Positions 32,401 through 35,401 of a stretch of 60,000 nt of DNA are shown here, one piece after another (the stretch's first letter is position 1; the number at the start of each line of letters is the position of its first letter). The DNA is taken from positions 23,197,547-23,257,546 of the forward strand of contig NC_087067.1 of assembly GCF_963678635.1 (NCBI RefSeq). The letters are read 5' to 3'. A model generated the notes under the pieces. It made no database searches. It was given only the letters and a program-made list of their open reading frames with translations, and was not told the origin of the DNA. The DNA comes from Symsagittifera roscoffensis. Its lineage: Eukaryota; Xenacoelomorpha; Acoela; Convolutidae. The translations under genes and the position numbers were made by a program.

Positions 32401-32487
32401 CGCACCCCCGGAACCAGCTACCAAACTGGACCCCGAAACAATCCCCTTTCCGGACTCCCTAGGCTGTGACGACAATAACTGATGCAT
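2432..32487 (-). CDS. unrecognised 24-exon host gene encoding a ~1727-residue, mostly disordered protein
   Basis: I joined 24 exons (listed separately; exon 1 at the right) by their splice signals. Each junction keeps one reading frame, and the exon lengths total 5184 nt, exactly 1728 codons including the TGA at 2434-2432. The start is the ATG at 32487-32485. Residues ~42-135 (exons 2-3) look folded and helical. Most of the rest is Ser/Asn/Pro-rich with basic stretches (exons 10-11), an acidic run followed by DDDWDDFQSF at about residue 1258 (exon 18), and coiled-coil-like helices near the C terminus (exons 20-23). WxxF-acidic motifs are known ligands of clathrin-adaptor ear domains, so a trafficking role is conceivable but unproven. 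I recognise no catalytic domain and no ortholog. The introns are crowded with mobile elements. Confidence 0.72.
2706..2786 (-). CDS. long host gene, coding exon 23
   Basis: 81 nt reading ASKTQGTKSELQALQTRI and then GKIPARQS. The acceptor is GCATTTTCAG and the donor GTAAAA. Phase 1 in and out fixes this frame over two other open frames. Confidence 0.7.
2957..3101 (-). CDS. long host gene, coding exon 22
   Basis: It reads DPHFCLPTSISRMSLKEF, then EERRRLFEHSFKDSRQDS, a charged helix. The acceptor is ACTTAGTAG; using the AG three bases earlier would put a stop in frame. The donor is G followed by GTGATC, phase 1. Confidence 0.7.
3362..3550 (-). CDS. long host gene, coding exon 21
   Basis: 63 codons with no ATG: VASIKAKIESAATSEPKKDF, then VTHVARTGVIDRCSKKV, then a charged helix. 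The acceptor is TTTTGACCAG and the donor GTAATT, phase 0 both sides. Confidence 0.75.
4074..4254 (-). CDS. long host gene, coding exon 20 (GC donor)
   Basis: It reads LTSSNTSVGFKVAEPLCD and ends in an Ala/Lys helix (EALERAAIKLKNLKAAAK). The donor is AAG followed by GCAAGA, the standard GC-AG form. It ends in phase 0. Confidence 0.8.
5100..5720 (+). repeat. dispersed repeat family R1, long copy
   Basis: Shared blocks in order: acatagccaacagacagttg, aagagcaatttatga-like, ctgggaaatctgaaaattaa, cgatcacgttttt, tttgccttcct, gaaatgaactgaactt, aaaagtcaatatcgcg, ttaggcaattg. The order matches copies at 17460-18250, 53270-53780 and 59280-59700. Non-coding. Confidence 0.7.
6060..6600 (+). repeat. dispersed repeat family R1, copy
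   Basis: It has the same block order as the 5100-5720 copy, with a locally different middle (6330-6440). It ends in catatataagtgaaaat and then ttcttttacactt, as does the copy ending near 59700. Confidence 0.6.
6813..7517 (-). CDS. long host gene, coding exon 19
   Basis: 705 nt, Ser/Thr/Asn-rich, with a basic end (RKITPKRLTMSDYIDR). The acceptor is AGTTTTTTTAG and the donor GTCAGG, phase 2. An open frame continues to the right of 7517, but the acceptor and the phase of exon 18 exclude it. Confidence 0.82.
7942..8136 (-). CDS. long host gene, coding exon 18, acidic with a WxxF motif
   Basis: It reads VDPPVVVKKVPCGKIVEE, then a run of Glu/Asp/Asn, then DDDWDDFQSFDSSSSDSE. WxxF in an acidic setting is a known docking motif for AP-1/AP-2/GGA ear domains; a match by eye only. 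The acceptor is TTCTTTTCAG and the donor GTAAAT, phase 2. Confidence 0.85.
8443..8540 (-). CDS. long host gene, coding exon 17
   Basis: It reads AEKPLSNGSASFDFDVNS and ends SKQPVN plus two bases. The acceptor is GATCATTTCAG and the donor GTAAGA. Its last two bases join TGT in exon 18. Confidence 0.82.
8977..9096 (-). CDS. long host gene, coding exon 16
   Basis: 120 nt, phase 0 at both ends. It reads ASLLKEIDSCSGDQASVR and ends VIQVQNAVFQ. The acceptor is GTTTTTGCAG and the donor GTCAGT. The frame is fixed by its neighbours; another open frame in the same stretch is a shadow. Confidence 0.8.
9472..9680 (-). CDS. long host gene, coding exon 15
   Basis: It reads SRTLTLDPSVLSTCGRMI, then an acidic Ser stretch and a helical VKAQEAIQKLLDELPLD segment. 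The acceptor is TTTTCTTCTAG and the donor GTTTCT, phase 0. Confidence 0.82.
9830..10130 (+). repeat. dispersed repeat family R1, 5' part only
   Basis: It has the acatagccaacagtcagttg and caagagcaatttatgatcga blocks and then stops; the downstream blocks are missing. Confidence 0.55.
10402..11336 (-). CDS. long host gene, coding exon 14 (largest exon)
   Basis: 935 nt with no stop in frame. It begins GIHKIRISASVDENLSTF, is mostly acidic and Ser-rich, and has a central helical segment (ELMSHFEKFYIEDIAEKV). The acceptor is ATTGATAG and the donor GTATGA, phase 1. It extends upstream of the first internal ATG, which is not a start. Confidence 0.8.
11715..12038 (-). CDS. long host gene, coding exon 13
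   Basis: It starts SKSATRSRDVEPPVQPP, continues RSSSSDEEMIRAARMSGE, and ends KVTLRIPLEQIK. The donor is CAA followed by GTTTTT. It was chosen because it keeps phase 2 and joins a beta-strand-like segment to GIHKIRISASVDE in exon 14. An alternative GTGACC donor breaks the phase. Confidence 0.75.
12291..12689 (-). CDS. long host gene, coding exon 12
   Basis: A 399-nt exon rich in Ser, Asn and Thr that ends with a Lys/Cys-rich helix (FKRQKKLCKTICKVVS). The acceptor is GAATTTCAG and the donor GTAATG. Confidence 0.8.
13026..13194 (-). CDS. long host gene, coding exon 11
   Basis: It has a basic Arg/Ser/Lys-rich start, then DLVEDLSLYSMDNG and a Pro-containing end. The acceptor is TCTCATAACAG and the donor GTGAGA, phase 2. 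A 419-bp inverted-repeat element lies 114 bp upstream in the intron. Confidence 0.8.
13308..13726. mobile_element. 419-bp inverted-repeat (MITE-like) element
   Basis: The left end CTCATGCTGGAGGGAC plus CGAATGCT is mirrored at the right end by AGCATTCAGTCCCTCC plus AGCATGAG, 24 bp with one mismatch. The interior has no coding capacity. I see no target-site duplication. The sequence on both sides (from 13240 and from 13727) resembles a repeat also present at 58330-58700, so this is probably an insertion inside another repeat. Confidence 0.6.
13727..15614 (-). other. intron 10 of the long host gene, no exon seen
   Basis: It is mostly repeat-derived. The part to about 14700 shares blocks such as aaaaaattaaggagt with 58330-58700, and 15100-15600 shares blocks with 54640-55030. 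Confidence 0.5.
15465..15485. repeat. conserved hairpin inside a dispersed repeat
   Basis: The arms ACCCTTGC and GCAAGGGT enclose the loop TTATC. The related repeat at 54886-54906 has arms ACGCTTGC and GCAAGCGT with loop TAATC, so one pair has changed on both sides. Confidence 0.6.
15615..15706 (-). CDS. long host gene, coding exon 10
   Basis: It reads YEVRKYIDRHLDRVIQETLQ and then Gln/His-rich residues. The helix is strongly amphipathic. The acceptor is GATGCTTTAG and the donor GTAAGG, phase 1. Confidence 0.78.
15847..16218. mobile_element. 372-bp hAT-like MITE
   Basis: The element is flanked by the perfect 8-bp direct repeat AACGCGAG (15839-15846 and 16219-16226), the target-site length of hAT transposons. 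The ends are imperfect inverted repeats: GGGGCAGTACAACAGTGC on the left, and the complement of the right end reads GGGGGCGTTCAACAGTGC. Just inside, CAACAGTGCCGAAAA-like units are repeated (three on the left, again inverted on the right). It lacks a transposase. It interrupts an R1 repeat, whose sequence resumes after the second AACGCGAG. Confidence 0.85.
16785..17290. repeat. ~510-bp dispersed repeat R5, copy 1
   Basis: It aligns throughout with 29287-29795, from ctgctcgtatca to gagcacaaatattccgttac, with scattered substitutions and small indels. Both copies keep an imperfect palindrome: TTAATAGCGCGA, a short loop, TCGCGCGTTAA. No coding capacity was seen. Confidence 0.8.
17460..18250 (+). 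repeat. dispersed repeat family R1, long and internally repeated copy
   Basis: It carries two tagaaagttgaaaaag/agacagttagaaaa blocks (17720 and 17770) and then the full downstream order (ctgcagggaaact, atcacgttttttaagac, gttcgatagtgggatttgc, acttgaaaagaaatcaca). Confidence 0.65.
18386..18533 (-). CDS. long host gene, coding exon 9
   Basis: It reads VSGEEASSRSFYFQRR and then NPFAPTRQSSLMDEDI, with the donor GTGAGATA in phase 2. The acceptor is TTATTTCTAG. The Arg-Arg-x-Ser context could be a kinase or 14-3-3 site; this is inference. Confidence 0.78.
19315..19435 (-). CDS. long host gene, coding exon 8
   Basis: It reads VMYPPFVTQYPSEDEDEGEG and then a Lys/Arg-rich segment ending HTSSPK. The acceptor is ACTTGTCCAAG and the donor is G followed by GTACCG (phase 1). 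Confidence 0.75.
19600..21117 (+). pseudogene. degenerate LINE copy (RT and C-terminal part), 3' end interrupted
   Basis: Scattered frames match the intact LINE beside it. On the plus strand near 19953 the frame reads SRVLGPDSLCNMHLKNFGPL, against SRALGPDGLCNIHLKHLGPL in the intact copy. At 20190 there is TTTALS and LATLDLSKTFDIVGHR, and at 20390 an RNYLNGR motif. At 20990-21090 the C-terminal Cys-rich tail matches. Multiple frameshifts and deletions make it non-functional. Its 3' end is split: after GAGCCCAAT at 21117 the younger LINE is inserted, and the remaining tail is at 24906-24928. Confidence 0.85.
21118..24892 (-). mobile_element. intact-looking non-LTR retrotransposon (LINE), 3775 bp
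   Basis: The boundaries are set by a 13-bp target-site duplication, GGACGAGCCCAAT, at 21105-21117 and 24893-24905. On the minus strand the element runs from 24892 to 21118 and ends in a short (AAC)n tail instead of poly-A. It contains one ORF with 2A-like, PHD-like, endonuclease and reverse-transcriptase modules. It sits inside intron 7 of the long host gene, on the same strand as that gene. Confidence 0.9.
21131..24835 (-). CDS. LINE polyprotein: 2A-like leader, PHD-like zinc finger, APE-type endonuclease, reverse transcriptase
   Basis: The first in-element ATG is at 24835 (1234 codons); a longer reading from 24904 would start with TTG in the flanking duplication and is not supported. Residues 32-42 are a leucine-rich run followed by RSGINPNPGP (cleavage motif NPGP at 49-52). 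A Cys/His cluster (CSPC, CHIC, HLKC, CPTC) follows. The endonuclease motifs are FNCNG, QETK, GDANAH and SDHLP. Reverse transcriptase motifs are SYRPISLL, LDLSKAFD, VPQGSVLSP and YADD. A C-terminal CPTC...H...H...C cluster ends the protein. This layout is typical of CR1/ingi-like LINEs. No stop or frameshift is seen, so it may be active. Confidence 0.9.
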   Translation of the reverse strand: MQMASSPPSHWVGRSSEVSGFSVTERLKPARLLRLLILILLLRSGINPNPGPGPYFCSPCSFRIKRTQPSVWCHICGYIHLKCSGLTHLNQHHLDYYCPTCTSTYILPPPGTRSSNLTTPNSQTCSTSLTAPQPHLPNPPPPPTLPTSSNNNSSSQNRANRNRVNSVNNSSSNNHFNHTAVNNVNSSPHPAKGLLKILQFNCNGISGKAPEIAAFLSQNQIHIAVFQETKLRKKSRNPSLGSHYTLIRKDREKEGGGLLIAIHESIQYEEININNDGTLEAMGISVVASSSKLRIYNFYIPPRSSCPPGYSASLAELLEPGDALVLGDANAHSQLWNSNIEEDQRGSVLSNEITESTFAPLNDDTQTRVPFNSENQLSSPDISLASQSLLLSTSWTPIKSLGSDHLPILLELPLDDFINFSPKRTFVNFLKADWIKFTEEIEEGFFSAVPPSGVAAGEKFLRDLVLRAARHHIPAGRIRHFTPSLSPESTALAAERDLSRKQNLPPEVISQLNCRLMKQTAKDKENKWREFLRTCDYRTGARKFWKVVRSLNGSKPVAGRHPITFGSKPIHSPRDITSSFNKQFTNARPHASDKLLRITRRKIAKLPLSDSPIFTPENTKQAIADSKPSRALGPDGLCNIHLKHLGPLATQYLTYLFNISLSENIIPQIWKNSKIAPLPKPNKDLKQSTSYRPISLLCPAVKILERLVHPIFTKHLPNAKHQHGFRPFHSTTTALSTLEFYISDGFNQNRPPKRTVLATLDLSKAFDMVCHRSLVELVHDTPLPRSLVRWLSNYLNGRQAATSFREHTSPHRIIHCGVPQGSVLSPTLFNFYVHDAPPPPDNVNLVSYADDFHPFASSSNIDIASNSLNSYLKRLYDFFTSRKLSFASSKGSVTLFSSYNKEFNKTPSVLLNNEALPLNKNPTILGVTFDPTLCFATHCKQSAEKARRRIGILKALAGSTWGHSKETLLLTFKALIRPILDYAAPAWSHASSNTSINCLQVAQNQSLRVVTGSNLMSSTAHLHSESEILTVKDHHTLLSSQFFISTYRSHHPINFIHSHPPPPRLLRPSIISCFKEDTQKILTDFSVYANHPLVLDDRDEVSTFIFNYYKPILKDNHTSLVTKFLAETPPSKVICIPPPKIDPSEKSLPRPTRCKLSQLRSGYSRLLNTYLSRLDSSISHLCPTCSLAPHTTCHLFNCSQNPSPLTPADLWLRPVEVAKFLDLETEEPNPTRVG
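24906..24928 (+). pseudogene. severed 3' tail of the older plus-strand LINE
   Basis: CCGACCCCGCGCTAACAACA matches the 3' end of the intact LINE (CCGACCCGCGTGGGCTAACA on its own strand). It continues the 19600-21117 copy across the insertion. Confidence 0.8.
25477..25573 (-). CDS. long host gene, coding exon 7
   Basis: It reads PSNHSFLPTDERRKIYQ and then SPDFVDQSQKRLAKA. The acceptor is TTTTTTGCAG and the donor is GCA followed by GTGATG, phase 0. Reading through would stop four codons later, but the donor phase fits exon 8 exactly. The following intron (19436-25476) holds the nested LINEs. Confidence 0.72.
25883..26052 (-). CDS. long host gene, coding exon 6 (GC donor)
   Basis: It is Ser/Thr-rich and ends PERGNIAST. 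The donor that keeps phase 2 is CCAG followed by GCAGGT, a GC-AG intron. The nearby GT (four bases on) would give the wrong phase for exon 7. Confidence 0.7.
26597..26763 (-). CDS. long host gene, coding exon 5
   Basis: The acceptor is TCGTTTAG and the donor GTAAGTCA is near-consensus. It encodes a His/Asn-rich stretch, then the basic helix KSEMKGFLRKRLNKALAQRGF-like segment before the donor. It ends in phase 0. Confidence 0.8.
27114..27299 (-). CDS. long host gene, coding exon 4
   Basis: The exon starts after ATCTCTTAG and ends before GTGAATG, phase 1 to phase 1. It reads MQRGAAVLSGIKCHERSC and then a Ser/Thr/Pro-rich segment. Confidence 0.75.
27675..27807 (-). CDS. long host gene, coding exon 3
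   Basis: It encodes DSKDLITLQDLFKILSKW and LQLDIGQKTYLEFLDLSG, an amphipathic helical region continuing exon 2. The acceptor is GCTGTTTCAG. Two donors keep phase 1: GTATGG (exon left end 27675, used here) or GTCTGC preceded by CAG (left end 27702). I cannot choose between them from sequence alone. Confidence 0.65.
28070..28290. repeat. fold-back-related repeat, solo copy
   Basis: Blocks aaatgcctgatgttacgatg, taaagtatgatgaacaaatc, tgttcacaacagttagtttg and attgcattataacaacgtta match one arm of the 30828-31262 inverted repeat. It is flanked by a C14 run and a G-rich run. Confidence 0.65.
28399..28480 (-). tRNA. tRNA-Ser(TGA), second copy, possibly decaying
   Basis: It is identical in layout to the 1777-1858 gene (acceptor stem, D arm, anticodon TGA, T arm). 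It has a change that puts G opposite A in the anticodon stem (TTGGA against TACAA), and the variable-arm loop differs. It lies inside an intron of the long host gene, on the same strand. The stem mismatch makes a pseudogene or retro-copy plausible. Confidence 0.8.
29287..29795. repeat. ~510-bp dispersed repeat R5, copy 2
   Basis: Same orientation and full-length match to 16785-17290. It includes the GCGCGA/TCGCGC palindrome and the tail gagcacaaatattccgttac. Confidence 0.8.
29932..30440. repeat. tandem duplication (228-bp and 60-bp units)
   Basis: The block starting gattgttttgtgctcgcccg occurs at 29932, 30160 and 30220. The first and third are followed by the same ~220-bp sequence; the second is a 60-bp partial unit. 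The near identity points to a recent duplication. Confidence 0.85.
30828..31262. mobile_element. fold-back (long inverted repeat) element, ~200-bp arms
   Basis: The arms 30828-31030 and 31064-31262 are near-perfect reverse complements centred near 31047. For example, taaagtatgaagaacaaatc in the right arm mirrors gatttgttcttcatacttta in the left. The arms begin and end with C- or G-rich runs. The spacer of about 33 bp is itself partly palindromic. Both strands therefore encode nearly the same 82-codon frame, which is a by-product of symmetry and not a gene. Confidence 0.85.
31320..31636. mobile_element. second fold-back element, shorter arms
   Basis: The arm 31320-31385 (aaggatatgcagaacaaatc, then tattcataattgttagtttt) is mirrored at 31558-31636 (aaaactaataattatgaata, then gatttgttctgcatatcctt). 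The arms are related to, but distinct from, the neighbouring larger fold-back. About 170 bp separate them. Confidence 0.8.
31728..31872 (-). CDS. long host gene, coding exon 2
   Basis: The readable frame gives a Gly/Asn-rich start, then TTEHLVKMFVHFFSIEDE and RRYFRQFWMASQ, a hydrophobic helical segment. The donor is CACAA followed by GTTGGT (phase 0). The acceptor (GGAAAAG) lacks a good pyrimidine tract, so the right boundary is less sure. A fold-back repeat ends about 90 bp beyond the donor. Confidence 0.6.
32363..32487 (-). CDS. long host gene, coding exon 1
   Basis: It starts MHQLLSSQPRESG, continues with a Gly/Ser and Arg/Lys-rich stretch and ends SDRDLFE. The donor is GA followed by GTTAAC, in phase 2. 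The donor is only moderately strong, but it is the one that matches the phase of exon 2. The 5' LTR of the giant element begins 783 bp upstream of this ATG. Confidence 0.6.
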
Positions 32488-33270
32488 AGTCGTCAGTTTT
32501 CGTGTATTGATCGTGTGTATAAGCGCGTGATTGTATTTTGAAGGCTTTGTTGCTTAATATTTGAGTTAGGCAGCAGCTAAAATGATTACAATATTGTAGA
32601 TAAAGCAATATTTTGATTAGGCAATAACTAAATGAAGAATCTTTTTCCTTTTGATTTCATTTAGGCAACATTTTATTTCGACAAGAGATTTCAAGTTTTT
32701 ATAATGGCTATCAAAAAAGCTCGATTATTATAAATATTCTGAGAAAAAGATCCTTCTGTTACAATAAAAAAATCTTCGAATTTTGACTTCAAAATATTTG
32801 CCCAAAGGCAAAAGGTATGGCTATTACTAATCGTAATTACGAGAAATAAAATAAAAGAGACAACATAAAAGCGCACGTGCGAATACCGAAATATGATCTT
32901 GTAATCATCTCATCTCATTATACTTACGCTTTTGCTATTCACGCTCAGTTACCAATATCTACGACGCTGCCTTGTATTAAAGAAAATCTGATTCTTTCTC
33001 GTCTAAGATAACTTCTATGAACTCCTTAACAATTAACAATACGATTGACACCATGAAAACATTACTTACCCCTTCTCCCAAGAAATAGCAATGCAACGAT
33101 CAGAGAACCTCCATATTCCCCCTAAGCTACTCAAACTACTTTTGAAAAGCAAAAATCATGTGGTGATCTGATTATTTTCAGATCCTTTGCTTACTCTAAA
33201 AATTCCTTTGGCTCTTTTTCATTTTCCCCCACACCTGCAAACTTTTATATTTTAAATTACTGTGCAACTT
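32488..33270. promoter_or_regulatory. upstream region of the long host gene, repeat-bearing
   Basis: This is the 783-bp space between the exon 1 ATG and the 5' LTR, so it should hold the promoter or 5' UTR; no clear core promoter motif was recognised. The part 32920-33220 resembles 55140-55450 (shared ttaccaatatctacgacgct-like and ttttcagatcctttgcttac blocks). Confidence 0.4.
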
Positions 33271-33680
33271 TGGAACCTGATCTAGACTACATTTTATGAT
33301 TGGATAATTTAGATATTTTACCAATGTAAAGTATTTAATATTAACCAATCATGATCCATCTAACTAACAACCCACTTATTTGTAAGTGCTGAAGTTACTT
33401 GTAATTTCAGCACCAGAGAGATTTGAATTTAACTTAGAAATTAGTTGGACTCTCCCGAGCACTTCAGCAGCCGCAATAAACCAGTATACCCTAGATCTAT
33501 TGAGCCTAGCAGAGACTAGTTAAACAACCTGAGACTAGATAGTATAAGAGTAAGATTAGGATCGGTATTAGACTAAGAAGTTGCACGAATCTATCCGGCC
33601 GAAAATAAGATAGCGTGACGAGCAGACGGTGTACCCTATCCGAAATTACTCTATGAGTTAACCAACTCGGTCCTAACTCA
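33271..33680 (+). repeat. 5' LTR
   Basis: 410 bp, TGGAACC...CTAACTCA. It contains inverted CCAAT-type boxes (TGATTGG and AACCAATCA), an AT-rich TATTTAATATT that could be a TATA element, and AATAAA at 33475-33480 as candidate poly(A) signal. Confidence 0.95.
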
Positions 33681-33682
33681 TC

Positions 33683-33705
33683 TGGTGCGACCATAAGTCT
33701 CGAAC
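33683..33705 (+). promoter_or_regulatory. primer-binding site
   Basis: Two bases after the LTR, TGGTGCGACCATAAGTCT starts with TGG, the complement of a tRNA CCA end. The match may continue through CGAAC, since the complement of this end reads GTTCGAGAC, a T-loop-like sequence. I could not match it to a specific tRNA; neither tRNA-Ser in this window fits. Confidence 0.65.
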
Positions 33706-33767
33706 AAGACCTTAATAGCTTAGAATTAACCAAAATTGATTAGAAATTAGACAAAAACATTTAAAAA

Positions 33768-34001
33768 ATGTTATACGACAATAATTTAATCGAAATGTCT
33801 CTACGACTCAATAGATCAGAGCCAATATTCCGAACCATAACAGAACTACCCGGAATTGGAAGAAGACCTCGAACCAGAGACGACATACGACAAAGTAGAA
33901 ACTTGCCATATAGCTATATGATAGTTAGGCAAAAACCAGAACAAACTTTTATATTTAGAATACTACTGGCAATGAATTTAGATTTTCATTTGCAAACATA
34001 A
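33768..34001 (+). CDS. 77-codon leader ORF in the LTR element
   Basis: ATG-initiated ORF (MLYDNNLIEMSLRLNRSE...) shortly after the primer-binding site. No domain is recognised. It is basic in the middle (RRPRTRDDIRQSR). It may be an upstream ORF or chance. Confidence 0.3.
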   Translation: MLYDNNLIEMSLRLNRSEPIFRTITELPGIGRRPRTRDDIRQSRNLPYSYMIVRQKPEQTFIFRILLAMNLDFHLQT

Positions 34002-34331
34002 AACCTTGAAGTTAATCTTCAAAATCATTTCAGGCGCTAAACAAAATTATTAATATACAATAACGATTGATAAAAAGATCTAAGATCGTTTTCCTAAAAC
34101 TCTGCAGTAATATACAAAACATGTTTGAAAAATATTTATTGAAAAATAAAAATAAAAATTAGTAGCATGACAATAAATGGTTAGTAATCATAAATCATCC
34201 TGTTGTTCCAGCTCCATCACCTAAAACATAACAGCAATCATAAACCCACTAATATCATCAAAACACTAAATCTTTCCTTTACACACATTTAAAATTTTAT
34301 TAAAACTTAAATTCACTTAATTTTAAAACCA

Positions 34332-34416
34332 GATCATCAAGGCTTATCCTTGGATCTTAAATCATTTTCTACTTAATTAAATTTCAAATTTGATCATCAA
34401 GGCTTATCCTTGGATC
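34332..34416 (+). repeat. duplicated hairpin in the LTR-element leader
   Basis: A 25-nt sequence occurs twice, at 34332-34356 and 34392-34416. Each starts GATCATCAAGG and ends CCTTGGATC and can fold as a 9-bp stem with a two-base bulge (AT) and loop CTTAT. The copies are identical while the sequence between them is not repeated. Confidence 0.75.
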
Positions 34417-34472
34417 AAACAGAACAACTTTGTTCTCCCCCACCCACTTAATTAGTGTCTAACGACCTCAAA

Positions 34473-34860
34473 CGTCGATTCACTACCCAACCCTTTCTAA
34501 AGACCTAAGACTAATAGAAATTTTTAAACAAAACTAATCATTCAAATTAGGATAAACAGTGAAGAACTTCGGTTATTCATCCTTCACTTGACCCCCCCTC
34601 TTACCAGACCCAGGATAAATCTTAGACTTAGTAAGTTTAAAATAGTATCTAACGAACTACTCGCGTTCTAATTATACCTGAACCTTGTGGATCGATTTAC
34701 TATTCTCCAACCCTTGAACACAATCACTACCCCTAAGTAAGATTAAGTAAGTTAACACCTTAACTTATACTAGCCACGAGAAAGTAAAAAATCATTCTTC
34801 GGAATCGATATACTTTTCTCTCCAACCCTGAACAAACAGACCCAGGTTAAGCTAACCAAA
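34473..34860 (+). repeat. degenerate repeat modules in the LTR-element leader
   Basis: A module with a TCGAT-TACT-like start and (T)CCAACCCTTGAACA-like end occurs near 34473, 34691 and 34803, with tctaacgaac/tctaacgacc repeats and agacccagg repeats around it. Non-coding. Confidence 0.5.
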
Positions 34861-34933
34861 AAATCGTAAGAACTAACAGTTTAAGAAAATAGAAACCATT
34901 TAACAACCTTTTGCATCCGTCATCCTAAACCTT

Positions 34934-35401
34934 ATGTCATTTAAAAACCTAGGAAATAAACAAACAATCGTTTTACACAATTGTGAAATAGATAACAAAA
35001 AATACGACCTTGTAATCACACCTCATACACAAACAGTTGGATACATTCGAACAAAACGACAAACACTAAAAAGAAAAATAATAACGAAACAAAGACAAAT
35101 AACACGAAAAAGATTTTGAAAAAATCGAAACGCATTTTCAGAATCAGAAACCAACAGTTTAGACGAACTTTACAAACTAAAAGAATCAATAGATAAAAAT
35201 TGCCCACTTCACGATCAATTATATTTTTCTGACTCAGAAACAACTTCAAATTCATCAAAAAGAGGAAAAAGAAGAATAAAAAAGCAGTATAAACACAAAC
35301 CAGTACATTTATACAATTGGAATCAACCAATTCGACACATTAATAATTACATATTAACAGTCATCGAACGAAAAAATGAGCTCAACGCACACCCCAGGTG
35401 A
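34934..35401 (+). CDS. ORF0 of the LTR element, with one in-frame TGA
   Basis: ATG at 34934 gives 61 codons (MSFKNLGNKQTIVLHNCE..., ending in a basic KRKIITKQRQITRKRF). It then meets TGA at 35117-35119 and continues in the same frame for 93 more codons to a TGA at 35399-35401. The second part is Ser/Glu- and Lys/Arg-rich. The ORF overlaps the gag start by 26 nt. No family is recognised. A single stop in an otherwise open frame may be readthrough, a recent mutation, or two separate ORFs. Confidence 0.5.

Noticed and set aside
33506-33733. Short ORF repeated in both LTRs (also 52009-52212)
   Set aside because: It is on the minus strand, across LTR regulatory sequence; duplication is due to the LTRs.
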